Notes: generated from the sequence alone by a model not told the origin. Counted from the first letter of the stretch, positions 24,562 through 32,893 are shown. The stretch: 33,770 bases of DNA from Chitinophagaceae bacterium (GCA_947372235.1 CANBSW010000036.1:1-33770); one strand, 5' to 3'. Numbers and translations are program-made.

Positions 24562-26481
24562 ATGAAACAGCTCTGTTTATTCCTGGCACTGATCACACTA
24601 ACATCAGTTTCACAAGCACAAACCAAACTCACCCCCGAACAATTGTGGAAATTTGGAAGGGTAACAGGATTGGGGATTTCCAAAAAGAACCAGCACCTTA
24701 TTTATTCGGTAAGCATCCCGAATGCCGTTGAAAATAAAAGCATCAGAAAACTTTATCTGATGGCTACAAGTGGCGGAGAACCTGTAGAGATCAAAAATAT
24801 AGATAGCGTGCTCATCAATTCAAAGATCTCTAAAGATGGTAAATATATGATCAGTACCAGGCCTGCAAAAATGATCAATGTTACAGGTTCAGAAGTATAT
24901 CCGGATCTTCCAAAATCAAATGTATTCATCTACAACTCATTAAATTATCGTCATTGGGATACCTGGGAAGATGGAAGTTTTGATCATGTGTTTATCACTC
25001 CAATGGTAAATGGCGTTCCTGATACAAAGCAATCGAAGGATATCATGCCCAATGAACCTTATGATTGTCCTCTAAAGCCTTTCGGAGATGATGATGATTA
25101 TATATGGAGCCCTGATGGCAAACATATTTTATATGTTGCCAAAAAGAAAGCAGGCACTGAATATGCACTTAGTACCAATACTGATTTGTATGAATATGAT
25201 ATAGAATCCGGCGTTACAAAAAATCTGACAGAAGACAATAAAGGATATGATGTTAGTCCGGCGTATAACAAAAGCGGCCAACTGGCCTGGTTACGCATGA
25301 AACGTGATGGATATGAAGCAGACAAACAGGATATTATTGTAAGTGATGGGAAAACAAAACAAAACCTTACATCACAGCGAGATGATATCCATGTAGAAAG
25401 CTTTAAGTGGAGCAGACGTGGTGATAGCCTCTATTTTATTGCCCCCATTAACGGAACATTGCAGCTGTTTAAAGTAAATGATCCTTTTGCAACAAAAACA
25501 CCTGCCGTTATTGCACAGGTAACCAGTGGAGATTTTGATGTAAATGCGATAGTGGGTGATGTTGACCAAACCGTTTTTGTATCAAGAACAGATATGAATC
25601 ATGCAGCAGAATTGTATAAGGTGAATCTGACTACAGGTGCATTAATGCAAATGACACATGTAAATGATGCCGCCTATGCAACCCTTGGTATGGCGAAGAC
25701 AGAAAGAAGATTTATAACCACCACCGATAATAAAAAAATGTTGGTTTGGGTGATCTATCCTCCGGGATTTGATGCTTCGAAAAAATATCCAACCTTATTG
25801 TATTGTCAGGGTGGGCCGCAATCTCCGTTAACACAATCTTATTCATTCCGATGGAATTTTCAATTGATGGCTTCACAGGGGTATATTGTTGTAGCTCCTG
25901 CCAGAAGAGGAATGCCCGGTTTTGGAACACAATGGAATGAGCAGGTGAGTAAAGATTGGGGCGGACAGGTGATCAAAGATTACCTGAGTGCAATTGATGC
26001 GGTTTCGAAGGAACCATTTGTAGATAAAAATCGCTTAGGTTGTATTGGTGCAAGTTTTGGAGGATTTTCTGTATTTGCATTGGAATCGCAACATGAGGGC
26101 CGTTTCAAAACTTTTATTTCTCATGATGGTGTTTTCGATTTCAAAAGTATGTACGGAACCACCGATGAAATGTTCTTTGAGAACTGGGAAAAAGGGGGCC
26201 CTTACTGGGATAAGAATAATGCAATAGCACAACGTTCTTTCAGCCAATCGCCCAGCAATTTTGTTGATAAATGGAATACACCAATTATGATTATACAGGG
26301 AGGAAGAGATTACCGTGTACCGATTGAACAAGGCCAGGGCGCATTTCAGGCAGCACAGCTAAAAGGAATCAAAAGCCGGTTCCTCTATATCCCCGATGAA
26401 AACCATTGGGTGCTAAGCGCACAGAATGCATTGGTATGGCAGCGTGAGTTTTATAAATGGCTGGATGAAACATTGAAGTAG
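24562..26481 (+). CDS. Secreted S9-family prolyl-oligopeptidase-like peptidase
   Basis: The 639-residue protein has a signal peptide ending near VSQAQ and an N-terminal propeller of about 380 residues with WD-like blades. The C-terminal alpha/beta-hydrolase carries the catalytic triad: S498 in LGCIGASFGGFSVF, D583 in IQGGRDYRVPIEQG and H615 in PDENHWVLS. S9 peptidases of this type (acylaminoacyl- or dipeptidyl-peptidase-like) cleave short peptides, here probably in the periplasm. The preceding M20 gene suggests joint use in peptide breakdown. The gene is followed by a long palindrome and then the convergent yggS homologue. Confidence 0.95.
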   Translation: MKQLCLFLALITLTSVSQAQTKLTPEQLWKFGRVTGLGISKKNQHLIYSVSIPNAVENKSIRKLYLMATSGGEPVEIKNIDSVLINSKISKDGKYMISTRPAKMINVTGSEVYPDLPKSNVFIYNSLNYRHWDTWEDGSFDHVFITPMVNGVPDTKQSKDIMPNEPYDCPLKPFGDDDDYIWSPDGKHILYVAKKKAGTEYALSTNTDLYEYDIESGVTKNLTEDNKGYDVSPAYNKSGQLAWLRMKRDGYEADKQDIIVSDGKTKQNLTSQRDDIHVESFKWSRRGDSLYFIAPINGTLQLFKVNDPFATKTPAVIAQVTSGDFDVNAIVGDVDQTVFVSRTDMNHAAELYKVNLTTGALMQMTHVNDAAYATLGMAKTERRFITTTDNKKMLVWVIYPPGFDASKKYPTLLYCQGGPQSPLTQSYSFRWNFQLMASQGYIVVAPARRGMPGFGTQWNEQVSKDWGGQVIKDYLSAIDAVSKEPFVDKNRLGCIGASFGGFSVFALESQHEGRFKTFISHDGVFDFKSMYGTTDEMFFENWEKGGPYWDKNNAIAQRSFSQSPSNFVDKWNTPIMIIQGGRDYRVPIEQGQGAFQAAQLKGIKSRFLYIPDENHWVLSAQNALVWQREFYKWLDETLK

Positions 26482-26491
26482 AGGATTGTTT

Positions 26492-26566
26492 AAATTAGTT
26501 AAAAGGGTTAAAATAGTAAAGTGAGGTATATACTTCTCTAACTATTGTAACCCTTTTAACTAATTT
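26492..26566. repeat. 75-bp near-perfect palindrome between convergent genes
   Basis: Bases 26492-26517 pair with 26541-26566 at 25 of 26 positions, with arms of TTAGTT, AAAAGGGTTA words. The 23-base central loop is itself an imperfect palindrome around GTATATAC, so the whole element folds on itself. It lies 11 bases past the S9 stop and 14 bases before the yggS stop. It has no U-run typical of a terminator on its own. Confidence 0.85.
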
Positions 26567-26580
26567 AACTCTTTCAAAAA

Positions 26581-27252
26581 CTATTGAGCATAATTCCTCG
26601 TTCCAAACAACAAACTACCAATCCTAACCATTGTACCCCCCTCTTCAACAGCCATCTGATAATCACCGCTCATTCCCATACTCAAAATCGTCCATTGTCC
26701 ATTCACCATTGCCCATTCACCACACAAATCAAACAATGATTTCAAATACCGGAACTCTCCTCTCACTTTTTCTACATCATCACTAAACGAAGCCATTCCC
26801 ATCAATCCGCAAATGCGCACATTTTTCAATTCGTGAATATTATTTTTTACATCTCCCAGTTCTGCTTCATCCATCCCAAATTTGGTTTCTTCCTGGGCAA
26901 TATGTACCTGCAATAAACAATCGATCACACGGTTACATTTGGCGGCTTGTTTATTGATCTCTTTCAACAATTTAAAACTGTCAACACCATGAATTAAGTA
27001 GACAAATGATGCTATGTATTTTACTTTATTGCTTTGCAAATGCCCGATAAAATGCCAGTTAATATCAGTTTGTAAAACGGCTTGTTTGTCTACAAGTTCC
27101 TGCACGTAATTCTCTCCAAAATCTTTTTGCCCCAAATCATATAATGCCTGAATATCTTCATTTGGTTTGGTCTTGCTCACAGCAACCAGGATAACCTGTT
27201 TTGCAGTAAGCTCTTCTTTGATCTCTTTGTATTTCTCTACATTAACTGCCAT
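26581..27252 (-). CDS. YggS/PLPBP family pyridoxal-phosphate-binding protein
   Basis: The 223-residue protein is of the usual length. K27 (ILVAVSKTKP) is the expected PLP lysine. DFGENYVQEL, NWHFIGHLQSNK, KFGM, GLMGMASF and LSMGMSGDYQMAVEEG follow in family order, ending with VRIGSLLFGTRNY. YggS proteins are involved in PLP balance and amino-acid metabolism. Residues 178-188 (GEWAMVNGQWT) lie in the variable loop before LSMGMSGD. They are encoded by a 14-base tandem repeat (26695-26722), which looks like dispersed intergenic repeat sequence captured in frame. The start is backed by a TAATTTTG word 14 bases upstream. Confidence 0.95.
   Translation of the reverse strand: MAVNVEKYKEIKEELTAKQVILVAVSKTKPNEDIQALYDLGQKDFGENYVQELVDKQAVLQTDINWHFIGHLQSNKVKYIASFVYLIHGVDSFKLLKEINKQAAKCNRVIDCLLQVHIAQEETKFGMDEAELGDVKNNIHELKNVRICGLMGMASFSDDVEKVRGEFRYLKSLFDLCGEWAMVNGQWTILSMGMSGDYQMAVEEGGTMVRIGSLLFGTRNYAQ
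26689..26722. repeat. 14-base tandem repeat inside the yggS coding sequence
   Basis: TTGTCCATTCACCA (26695-26708) and TTGCCCATTCACCA (26709-26722) are adjacent copies differing at one base, with a partial copy (GTCCA) before. The unit is not a multiple of three, so the two copies are read in different frames. CCATTGTCCATTCACC words are familiar from Bacteroidota intergenic repeats, from memory. Confidence 0.75.
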
Positions 27253-27265
27253 CAGTTCTTTTTTA

Positions 27266-27273
27266 CAAAATTA
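27266..27273 (-). promoter_or_regulatory. -7 promoter word (TAATTTTG) of the yggS homologue
   Basis: On the minus strand TAATTTTG matches TAnnTTTG, 14 bases before the ATG at 27252. It falls between the stop of the upstream unknown gene and the yggS start, so the gene may have its own promoter despite the short gap. Confidence 0.4.
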
Positions 27274-27283
27274 ATTACCCTTT

Positions 27284-28483
27284 TTACTTCATCTGTTCCT
27301 TGCTCATCTGTTCAATATTCATTTTTTTTCTCCACGCCAAATTTTCCAGCAACAATAAATTATTATATGCCGGGCAGAAATAATAAAACTTCCCCACTCC
27401 TGCTCCCCCCATCCATTGTTTCAAAGGATCGGGCAACATGGAAGCCATATTGGCAATAAAGAATGAAAATGACTCATCTTCTACCAATTCTTCCATTGAT
27501 CCTGCTGTATAGGTTTTATGATCTGTAACATGGATACCCCATCTCAATAAAGAAGTACTTAACATCACATCATCCATAAAAACAGTTGATTTTGCCAAAG
27601 CCTCTTTTGTTTCTTCAATCAATTGTGGTTTAAATTTTTCCAGTGATGGAATATTTTTCACAGACATTAACCTTGAAACATGGTACAGAATATTCGGAAG
27701 CTTACTGTAATGAGGAGATACATATGGGGCATCGGTGATGTGTTTTTTTTCAGTCAATACTTTTTCTATTAACTGTAAACTGGCAGAATCAGCGGCCGTC
27801 CATACAAGGTTATATTTTTGAACAAAGTAGAGAATATTTGTAAGTACGCATACATCAAAATCAACCGGCATTTTTTTTCCAAACCAGGTTGAGTAAGCGC
27901 CAATGTTTTTATAATCTTTAAATGTATTTCTAATTTTTTTTTGTCCATTATTGGCAAATAACTGCATCAGAGCATGTATTTCTTTTGCAGTTGATTGAGA
28001 AGCCTGTAATGCCAGAAGCATGATTATTGTATCATCCAGGTCATCGGGTAATGCCTGGCTTTTATCCAACACATTCATCCAACCAGCATTTGGAAAGATT
28101 TGTGGTGTATCTGTTGGCCAGAAATTATAGGTATTTCTTCCTTTTCGATTTTGAAATTTTTCATATATCGGCAAAGTGTTATCAATGATCTTATCAACCT
28201 GCTTTTGTTGTGAGGCAGATAATTGTGGTTTGATATCTTCCAATGTAAAAGCGATCAATCCTGTATAAAATCCATTGATATCTGCTTTCTGTCGGTCTTT
28301 ATTCAACGCATATAAACGATAGGAAGGAAACATTCCTTTAGGAAAAACACTACTTTCCGAAGATTGTAGCTGATGAATTCTGTTCAAAAGATTACCCATC
28401 ATTATACTGTCATTCGCAAATGGTTTTGCTAATGACAATATGAAGAAACCAATAAGCAGTTTTATTTTGAGTGAACAATTCAT
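27284..28483 (-). CDS. Exported protein of unknown function with DxDD motif
   Basis: I do not recognise a family with certainty. The 399-residue product has an N-terminal signal segment (FFILSLAKPFAND). The remainder is mostly helical, with regularly spaced hydrophobic helices. The segment NFWPTDTPQIFP comes before SQALPDDLDDTIIMLLALQ. It contains D-L-D-D, the motif of class II terpene cyclases and of helical alpha/alpha-toroid folds. A second acidic stretch reads MEELVEDESFSFF. The length is shorter than class II cyclases, and an exported cyclase would be unusual. The gene is 31 bp upstream of the yggS homologue on the same strand. No biosynthetic partner is nearby, so the function is unknown. 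Confidence 0.65.
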   Translation of the reverse strand: MNCSLKIKLLIGFFILSLAKPFANDSIMMGNLLNRIHQLQSSESSVFPKGMFPSYRLYALNKDRQKADINGFYTGLIAFTLEDIKPQLSASQQKQVDKIIDNTLPIYEKFQNRKGRNTYNFWPTDTPQIFPNAGWMNVLDKSQALPDDLDDTIIMLLALQASQSTAKEIHALMQLFANNGQKKIRNTFKDYKNIGAYSTWFGKKMPVDFDVCVLTNILYFVQKYNLVWTAADSASLQLIEKVLTEKKHITDAPYVSPHYSKLPNILYHVSRLMSVKNIPSLEKFKPQLIEETKEALAKSTVFMDDVMLSTSLLRWGIHVTDHKTYTAGSMEELVEDESFSFFIANMASMLPDPLKQWMGGAGVGKFYYFCPAYNNLLLLENLAWRKKMNIEQMSKEQMK

Positions 28484-28550
28484 AGTAAGTTATACGAAAG
28501 TACAATGGTTACTGATTGATTCCTTGGATGAGATAAATAATAGGGCAAAA

Positions 28551-28604
28551 AATAGCCGCAGATTCGCGATTACATCTTTCATTATCTGCGAATCTGCGGC
28601 TATT
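28551..28604. repeat. 17-bp perfect inverted repeat (CCGCAGATTCGC words)
   Basis: Bases 28551-28567 and 28588-28604 are exact complements. The arms read AATAGCCGCAGATTCGC and its complement, and an extra ATCTGCG word continues into the loop. The location is between the 3' end of the acyl-CoA dehydrogenase gene and the start of the DxDD protein gene. Confidence 0.85.
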
Positions 28605-28642
28605 GTTTATTTGTTTACTAGTAGACCAGTAAACGAATAAAC
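28605..28642. repeat. 15-bp near-perfect inverted repeat beside the dehydrogenase stop
   Basis: GTTTATTTGTTTACT (28605-28619) pairs with AGTAAACGAATAAAC (28628-28642) with one mismatch and an 8-base loop. It starts 1 base after the neighbouring repeat and ends 6 bases before the dehydrogenase stop codon, so it may serve as that gene's 3'-end hairpin. Confidence 0.8.
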
Positions 28643-28648
28643 AAAAAA

Positions 28649-29803
28649 TTACTTCAAAATACTCCTGCTGATCACAATCCGTTGAACTTCGCTCGTTCCT
28701 TCATAAATCTGCGTAATCTTGGCATCGCGCATCAATCTTTCCACATGATATTCTTTTACAAAACCATAACCTCCGTGCACCTGAACCGCTTCTGTGCTGA
28801 TCCACATCGCGGCTTCACTGGCAAATACTTTAGCCATGGATGAACTGAGGGTATAATCAATCTTGTTATCTTTTTCCCAGGCAGCTTTCAAACATAATAA
28901 ACGGGCCGCTTCTACTTTAGTGGCCATATCTGCCAGTTTAAACTGAATGGCCTGGTGATGCATGATCTCCTTGCCAAATGCCTTACGCTGTTTGCTGTAA
29001 GCCAATGCCAGTTCATACGCACCACTGGCTATACCCAGTGCCTGTGAGGCAATACCAATACGCCCTCCTGCCAATGTTTTCATTGCAAATTTGAAACCAA
29101 AACCGTCTTCGCCAATGCGGTTTTCCTTTGGCACTTTTACATCAGTTAGCATGATGGAATGTGTATCACTTCCACGAATCCCTAACTTGTTTTCTTTGGC
29201 TGCTACGGCAACACCGGGAGAATTTTTTTCTACAATAAACGCATTGATACCATGGCTTCCTTTTCCAGGATCTGTTTGAGCGATCACCAAATACACCGAA
29301 GCCGAAGAACCATTGGTAATCCAGTTCTTGGTTCCATTGATCAGGTAATGATCGCCTTTGTCTTCAGCCGTTGTTTGCTGACTGGTAGCATCACTTCCCG
29401 CTTCAGGCTCGCTTAATAAAAATGCACCAATGTATAATTCGCCGTCTTTTATTCCTTGTGCCAAAGGCGTTAAATATTTTTGTTTCTGTTCTTCTGTTCC
29501 AAAGGTTTCAAGTCCCCAGCAAACAAGGCTATTATTAACACTCATGCAAACACTGGTACTGGCATCAATTTTACTGATCTCTTCCATTGCCAGCACATAG
29601 CTTACGGTGTCCATTCCCGCACCACCATATTTAGGATCAACCATCATCCCCATAAAGCCCAATTCAGCCAGTTTCATTACCTGTTCGCGGGGAAACTGCT
29701 GTTTTTCATCACGATCAATCACGCCCGGCAAACATTCATTTTTTGCAAAATCACGGGCCGCTTTCCGGATCATCAGGTGTTCTTCACTCAGTTCAAAATG
29801 CAT
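28649..29803 (-). CDS. Acyl-CoA dehydrogenase (short-chain type)
   Basis: The 384-residue flavoprotein has the family length and order: N-terminal helices, AYLLSEPEAGSDATSQQ-like middle domain (here FLLSEPEAGSDAT), and the C-terminal helical bundle with VQVHGGYGFVKEYHVERLMRD. The catalytic Glu is E368 in QIYEGTSEVQR, matching short-chain acyl-CoA dehydrogenases. The enzyme oxidises short acyl-CoA to the enoyl form and passes electrons to ETF in fatty-acid or branched-chain amino-acid breakdown. A propionyl-type product could feed the mutase encoded upstream, but no other beta-oxidation gene is adjacent. An exact -7 word lies 20 bases before the start. Confidence 0.95.
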   Translation of the reverse strand: MHFELSEEHLMIRKAARDFAKNECLPGVIDRDEKQQFPREQVMKLAELGFMGMMVDPKYGGAGMDTVSYVLAMEEISKIDASTSVCMSVNNSLVCWGLETFGTEEQKQKYLTPLAQGIKDGELYIGAFLLSEPEAGSDATSQQTTAEDKGDHYLINGTKNWITNGSSASVYLVIAQTDPGKGSHGINAFIVEKNSPGVAVAAKENKLGIRGSDTHSIMLTDVKVPKENRIGEDGFGFKFAMKTLAGGRIGIASQALGIASGAYELALAYSKQRKAFGKEIMHHQAIQFKLADMATKVEAARLLCLKAAWEKDNKIDYTLSSSMAKVFASEAAMWISTEAVQVHGGYGFVKEYHVERLMRDAKITQIYEGTSEVQRIVISRSILK

Positions 29804-29822
29804 AGAATTGTTATTTGAGTTG

Positions 29823-29830
29823 CAAAAATA
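29823..29830 (-). promoter_or_regulatory. -7 promoter word (TATTTTTG) of acyl-CoA dehydrogenase
   Basis: On the minus strand TATTTTTG matches TAnnTTTG and lies 19 bases before the ATG at 29803, predicting a leader of about 12 bases. Confidence 0.5.
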
Positions 29831-29970
29831 AGCTAACAGGTGTTAGGATATGTTTTTGTGGGGGATTATTTTGTTAACAGGGGCGATTGGATAAATACAA
29901 ATCATCTATTTATATTACCCCGTTACACCTCCTCCAACAAAATGACTTCCTGCGGAATTGATTTTATTGT

Positions 29971-29989
29971 CCCCTCCTGAGAGGAGGGG
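29971..29989. repeat. CCCCTCCT-GAG-AGGAGGGG hairpin repeat
   Basis: A perfect 8-bp G/C-rich stem with a 3-base loop. A related run (GTCCTCCTCTCGTCCCAGTAG) follows at 30016-30036. Words of this kind are, from memory, common intergenic repeats in this phylum. No coding role seen. Confidence 0.6.
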
Positions 29990-30040
29990 AATGCTTTATT
30001 TTCTTTTACAACGATGTCCTCCTCTCGTCCCAGTAGGGGA

Positions 30041-30073
30041 CAATTATTTTAAAGCAAAGCTTTAAAATAATTG
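30041..30073. repeat. 15-bp perfect A/T-rich hairpin
   Basis: CAATTATTTTAAAGC (30041-30055) pairs exactly with GCTTTAAAATAATTG (30059-30073) around AAA. It lies 12 bases past the stop of the amidase gene (minus strand) and could serve as its 3'-end structure. Confidence 0.8.
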
Positions 30074-30084
30074 GGGGAGGTTAC

Positions 30085-30903
30085 TTAAAAATATTTTTTC
30101 TGCAAATTAAACAACACACTCCTATCCAAATCATTGATCCTTTTCGTAGTATCCTGTAAAAAATGTCTTTTAAAAGAGCGTATCGCAGCAGTAGTATCCT
30201 TTACATCATACCCAACAATACGTAATGCCTGAATATGGTTGAACCCCGCTGGTATAGTATCTCTTTTATCATCAAACCATAAACCAAAACCTTTCTCAGC
30301 TAATTTTTTCCATGGAAAACGCCAGTTAGGATCGTTCTTACGGGTGGGGGCAATATCTCCATGTCCAATAAAATTAGCAGCAGGAATAGTGTAGTCTTTT
30401 TTTAATCTGGCCAGTAAACTAATCAGGCTGTTAATCTGCAAACTATCGAAAGGTTCAAAACCCGTATTATCTAACTCAATACCAATAGAGGATGAGTTGA
30501 TATCGATCAGATTTCCCCACTTGCTTACACCGGCATGCTGAGCGCGTAAATAATCATTCAGCATGTGATGAACCGTTCCATCCTTACAAATCACATAATG
30601 TGCACTTACAGCAGATTTAGGTGTAGTAAAGGTTCCCAGTGTTTGATCACAGGAATTTTGCGCGGTATGGTGAATGATCACAAAATTGGGTTTGCGGATC
30701 CCAAAATTGGTAGTACCTACCCAGAATGGAGGCATTTTTATAGTATCATTGATCGGATCAACAGGTTCCTGTAAGATCAGTTTGGTATATTCTTTTACCT
30801 GTTTACGATAGGCTTTGTTGGTAGTGCTATAGGGTTTAGGGCTACAAGCATACACAACGAAAACAACAATAATGATCACACTAAAAAAAGAAAGGTTTCG
30901 CAT
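30085..30903 (-). CDS. N-acetylmuramoyl-L-alanine amidase lipoprotein (Amidase_2 fold)
   Basis: With the ATG at 30903 the product is 272 residues, beginning MRNLSFFSVIII. It has a lipobox ending VVYAC (Cys20). The Amidase_2 core follows: FVIIHHTAQNSC (H78), VICKDGTVHHML, then SSSIGIELDN and NFIGHGDIAPTRKNDPNWRFPW (H181, K189, D191). H78, H181 and D191 are likely zinc ligands. The enzyme cuts the amide bond between muramic acid and L-alanine in peptidoglycan, from a lipid-anchored position in the envelope. An upstream ATG at 30969 would overlap the MFS gene by 38 bp and lengthen the signal, so it is not used. The MFS gene ends 28 bp upstream. Confidence 0.9.
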   Translation of the reverse strand: MRNLSFFSVIIIVVFVVYACSPKPYSTTNKAYRKQVKEYTKLILQEPVDPINDTIKMPPFWVGTTNFGIRKPNFVIIHHTAQNSCDQTLGTFTTPKSAVSAHYVICKDGTVHHMLNDYLRAQHAGVSKWGNLIDINSSSIGIELDNTGFEPFDSLQINSLISLLARLKKDYTIPAANFIGHGDIAPTRKNDPNWRFPWKKLAEKGFGLWFDDKRDTIPAGFNHIQALRIVGYDVKDTTAAIRSFKRHFLQDTTKRINDLDRSVLFNLQKKYF

Positions 30904-30931
30904 AATAAAAATCAAAAATGAAATAAATAGT

Positions 30932-32182
30932 TTACACAGGTTTTTGCGCATGTAGTTTTTTCTGAACACGTTTATTTAAATAATACAACATCACAACCGC
31001 CAGTAACATGGAACCAATTACAGTATAACCTAAGGTATCATAACGTTCCAGTTTACCGGAACTGGTTTGCACAACAATCAGTCCTGCAATGATAGAAGCA
31101 ATACCGCCTGAGATCTGTTGGGTGGATGAATTGATACTCATAAATGCACCTCTGTCTTTCGCATCAGGCACTGCAGTAAGCAATGCCGATGAAGCGATCA
31201 TACGTGATGAGATCCCGATGAATAAAATCACATTTAAAGTGATCAACTCCCATAATGGCGTAACACCTAAATGAGTATAGATGGCAACCATACTGATACT
31301 GATCACAGAACCAATACAGAAAATATTGAACTTGCCAATCTTGTCACTCAACTTACCCGTTAACGGCCCAAAAAGTATTGAGAATGCACCTGTGATCAAA
31401 TAGATCATTGGTAACTGTGCTAATGTAATTCCAAGGTTATGAATACTATAGGCACTTCCAAATGGCATCAGCATAAAACCACCGGTTGCCAATAATGTAG
31501 TTGCAAAAAATGCTTTTGCATAATCAGGTCTGGTAATGGTTGCCAGTAAATGATGAAATGCATTCTGATCGATTCTTAGATGAAGGTGTTTGTCTACCGG
31601 TTTTAATTTGATAAACATCACAATACCCAAAATGCTTCCCGCACCCGCAATCATCCAGAACGGTGCATGCCAGCCAAAGCTATTCGCCAGCATCAATCCA
31701 ATAGGTAACCCTAATACCTGACTTGCGGCAAATGACATCTGTACAAATCCCATCACCCTTCCCCTCACTTCCATTTTAAACAGATCGGTAATGATCGCAA
31801 AACTTACAGACCCTATCACACCACCAAATATGCCTGTTACAATTCTTGCCCCTAATAATAATTCATAACTGGGCGCAATTGCACAAAGAACAGTTCCTAA
31901 AATAAAGCCGGTATAAAAGAACATCAGCAGTTTCTTACGGTCAAACTTATCTGCAAAACCAGCTGTTAATAAACCTGAGATACCGGCACTAAAAGCATAC
32001 GCGGATACTACCATTCCAAACTGGGAGGTGGTTACATTCAGCTTCTCCATTAAAATAGCACCCAACGGCGATAATACCATAAAATCCAGTATTACCGTAA
32101 ACTGCAGTAACGATAATATTGCGATCACAAATACCTGGTAAGAAGTAAATATTTTTTCTTTGGTTGGTTGAGTTGTATCCAT
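30932..32182 (-). CDS. MFS transporter
   Basis: The 416-residue protein shows twelve hydrophobic segments and the MFS loop motif GFADKFDRKKLL between TM2 and TM3. The TM4-TM5 part contains SFAIITDLFKMEVRGRVMGFV. The family fit is drug/metabolite efflux type, like a DHA1 exporter, but the substrate cannot be told from sequence. It is in the inner membrane. The gene precedes the amidase gene on the minus strand and is divergent from the HD-domain gene with a 99 bp intergenic region. A weak TATCTTTA-like word lies in that gap on the minus strand. Transport role is confident, substrate unknown. Confidence 0.9.
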   Translation of the reverse strand: MDTTQPTKEKIFTSYQVFVIAILSLLQFTVILDFMVLSPLGAILMEKLNVTTSQFGMVVSAYAFSAGISGLLTAGFADKFDRKKLLMFFYTGFILGTVLCAIAPSYELLLGARIVTGIFGGVIGSVSFAIITDLFKMEVRGRVMGFVQMSFAASQVLGLPIGLMLANSFGWHAPFWMIAGAGSILGIVMFIKLKPVDKHLHLRIDQNAFHHLLATITRPDYAKAFFATTLLATGGFMLMPFGSAYSIHNLGITLAQLPMIYLITGAFSILFGPLTGKLSDKIGKFNIFCIGSVISISMVAIYTHLGVTPLWELITLNVILFIGISSRMIASSALLTAVPDAKDRGAFMSINSSTQQISGGIASIIAGLIVVQTSSGKLERYDTLGYTVIGSMLLAVVMLYYLNKRVQKKLHAQKPV

Positions 32183-32258
32183 ATGTTTTGTTTAGCCTAA
32201 CGGCACTTAAAGCCTAAAGATATTACTCAACCTTTCATCTATTTCAAAAACTGCCGCC

Positions 32259-32266
32259 TATCTTTG
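32259..32266 (+). promoter_or_regulatory. -7 promoter word (TATCTTTG) of the HD-domain gene
   Basis: TATCTTTG matches TAnnTTTG exactly, 15 bases before the ATG at 32282. A TTTC at 32233-32236 is 22 bases upstream and may be the -33 element. The predicted leader is about 9 bases. Confidence 0.55.
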
Positions 32267-32281
32267 AAATAAACAGATTCT

Positions 32282-32893
32282 ATGTCATTAAATCTTGGCA
32301 GAACCTCATTCGGCAATCCGGCAAATACCGGAAACGTATTAACCCGTGAAGCCACAGAAGAACTTTTTAATAGCTGGGTACTCAATCCTAAATTAAAAAC
32401 ACATATGCAACAGGTTGCCTGGCTGATGAAATGCTGGGCTGATGAAAAAGTAAATCTCGATGAAGCAGGGCAATGGAAATGGGAAATGGCAGGTCTTTTA
32501 CACGATGCCGATTGGGATCAATGGCCCGATCTGCACTGTAAAAAGATCATTGAAGAACTGGAACAAAGAAATATAGACCCCGAAATCATCCGCGCCATTG
32601 CTTCTCACGGACACTTACATTTTGGTGTAGAACCTGTTACGCAAATGGATAAGATGCTATATGCATTTGATGAATTATCCGGATTGATCCACGCCTACTC
32701 ACTCATGCGCCCCGGCGGATATGAAGGCATGGAAATCAAAGGAATCAAAAAACGGTTAAAAGAAAAATCCTTCGCAGCCAATGTTTCCAGAGAAGATATT
32801 AACGATGCCTGTGAAAGAGCCGGAATACAACTGGATGATCTGTTAGCCTTTATTATTCCAAGGCAGGCTGGTATAAGCTCACGAGTTTTGTAA
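32282..32893 (+). CDS. HD-domain metal-dependent phosphohydrolase-like protein
   Basis: The 203-residue protein carries all residues of the HD fold: H41, the H74-D75 pair in GLLHDADWD, H109 in IASHGH, and D130 in YAFDELSGLI. HD proteins hydrolyse phosphomonoesters or nucleotides using bound metals; the substrate is not evident. Length and layout are those of single-domain cytoplasmic members. The C-terminal third (residues 145-203) is helical, with LKEKSFAANVSREDI. It is divergent from the MFS gene and followed by a GC-rich segment and the methyltransferase gene. A clear -7 promoter word precedes it. Confidence 0.9.
   Translation: MSLNLGRTSFGNPANTGNVLTREATEELFNSWVLNPKLKTHMQQVAWLMKCWADEKVNLDEAGQWKWEMAGLLHDADWDQWPDLHCKKIIEELEQRNIDPEIIRAIASHGHLHFGVEPVTQMDKMLYAFDELSGLIHAYSLMRPGGYEGMEIKGIKKRLKEKSFAANVSREDINDACERAGIQLDDLLAFIIPRQAGISSRVL

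Noticed and set aside
30904..30969. Earlier ATG for the amidase
   Set aside because: It would overlap the MFS gene by 38 bp and put a second hydrophobic stretch before the lipobox; the ATG at 30903 gives a normal lipoprotein signal.
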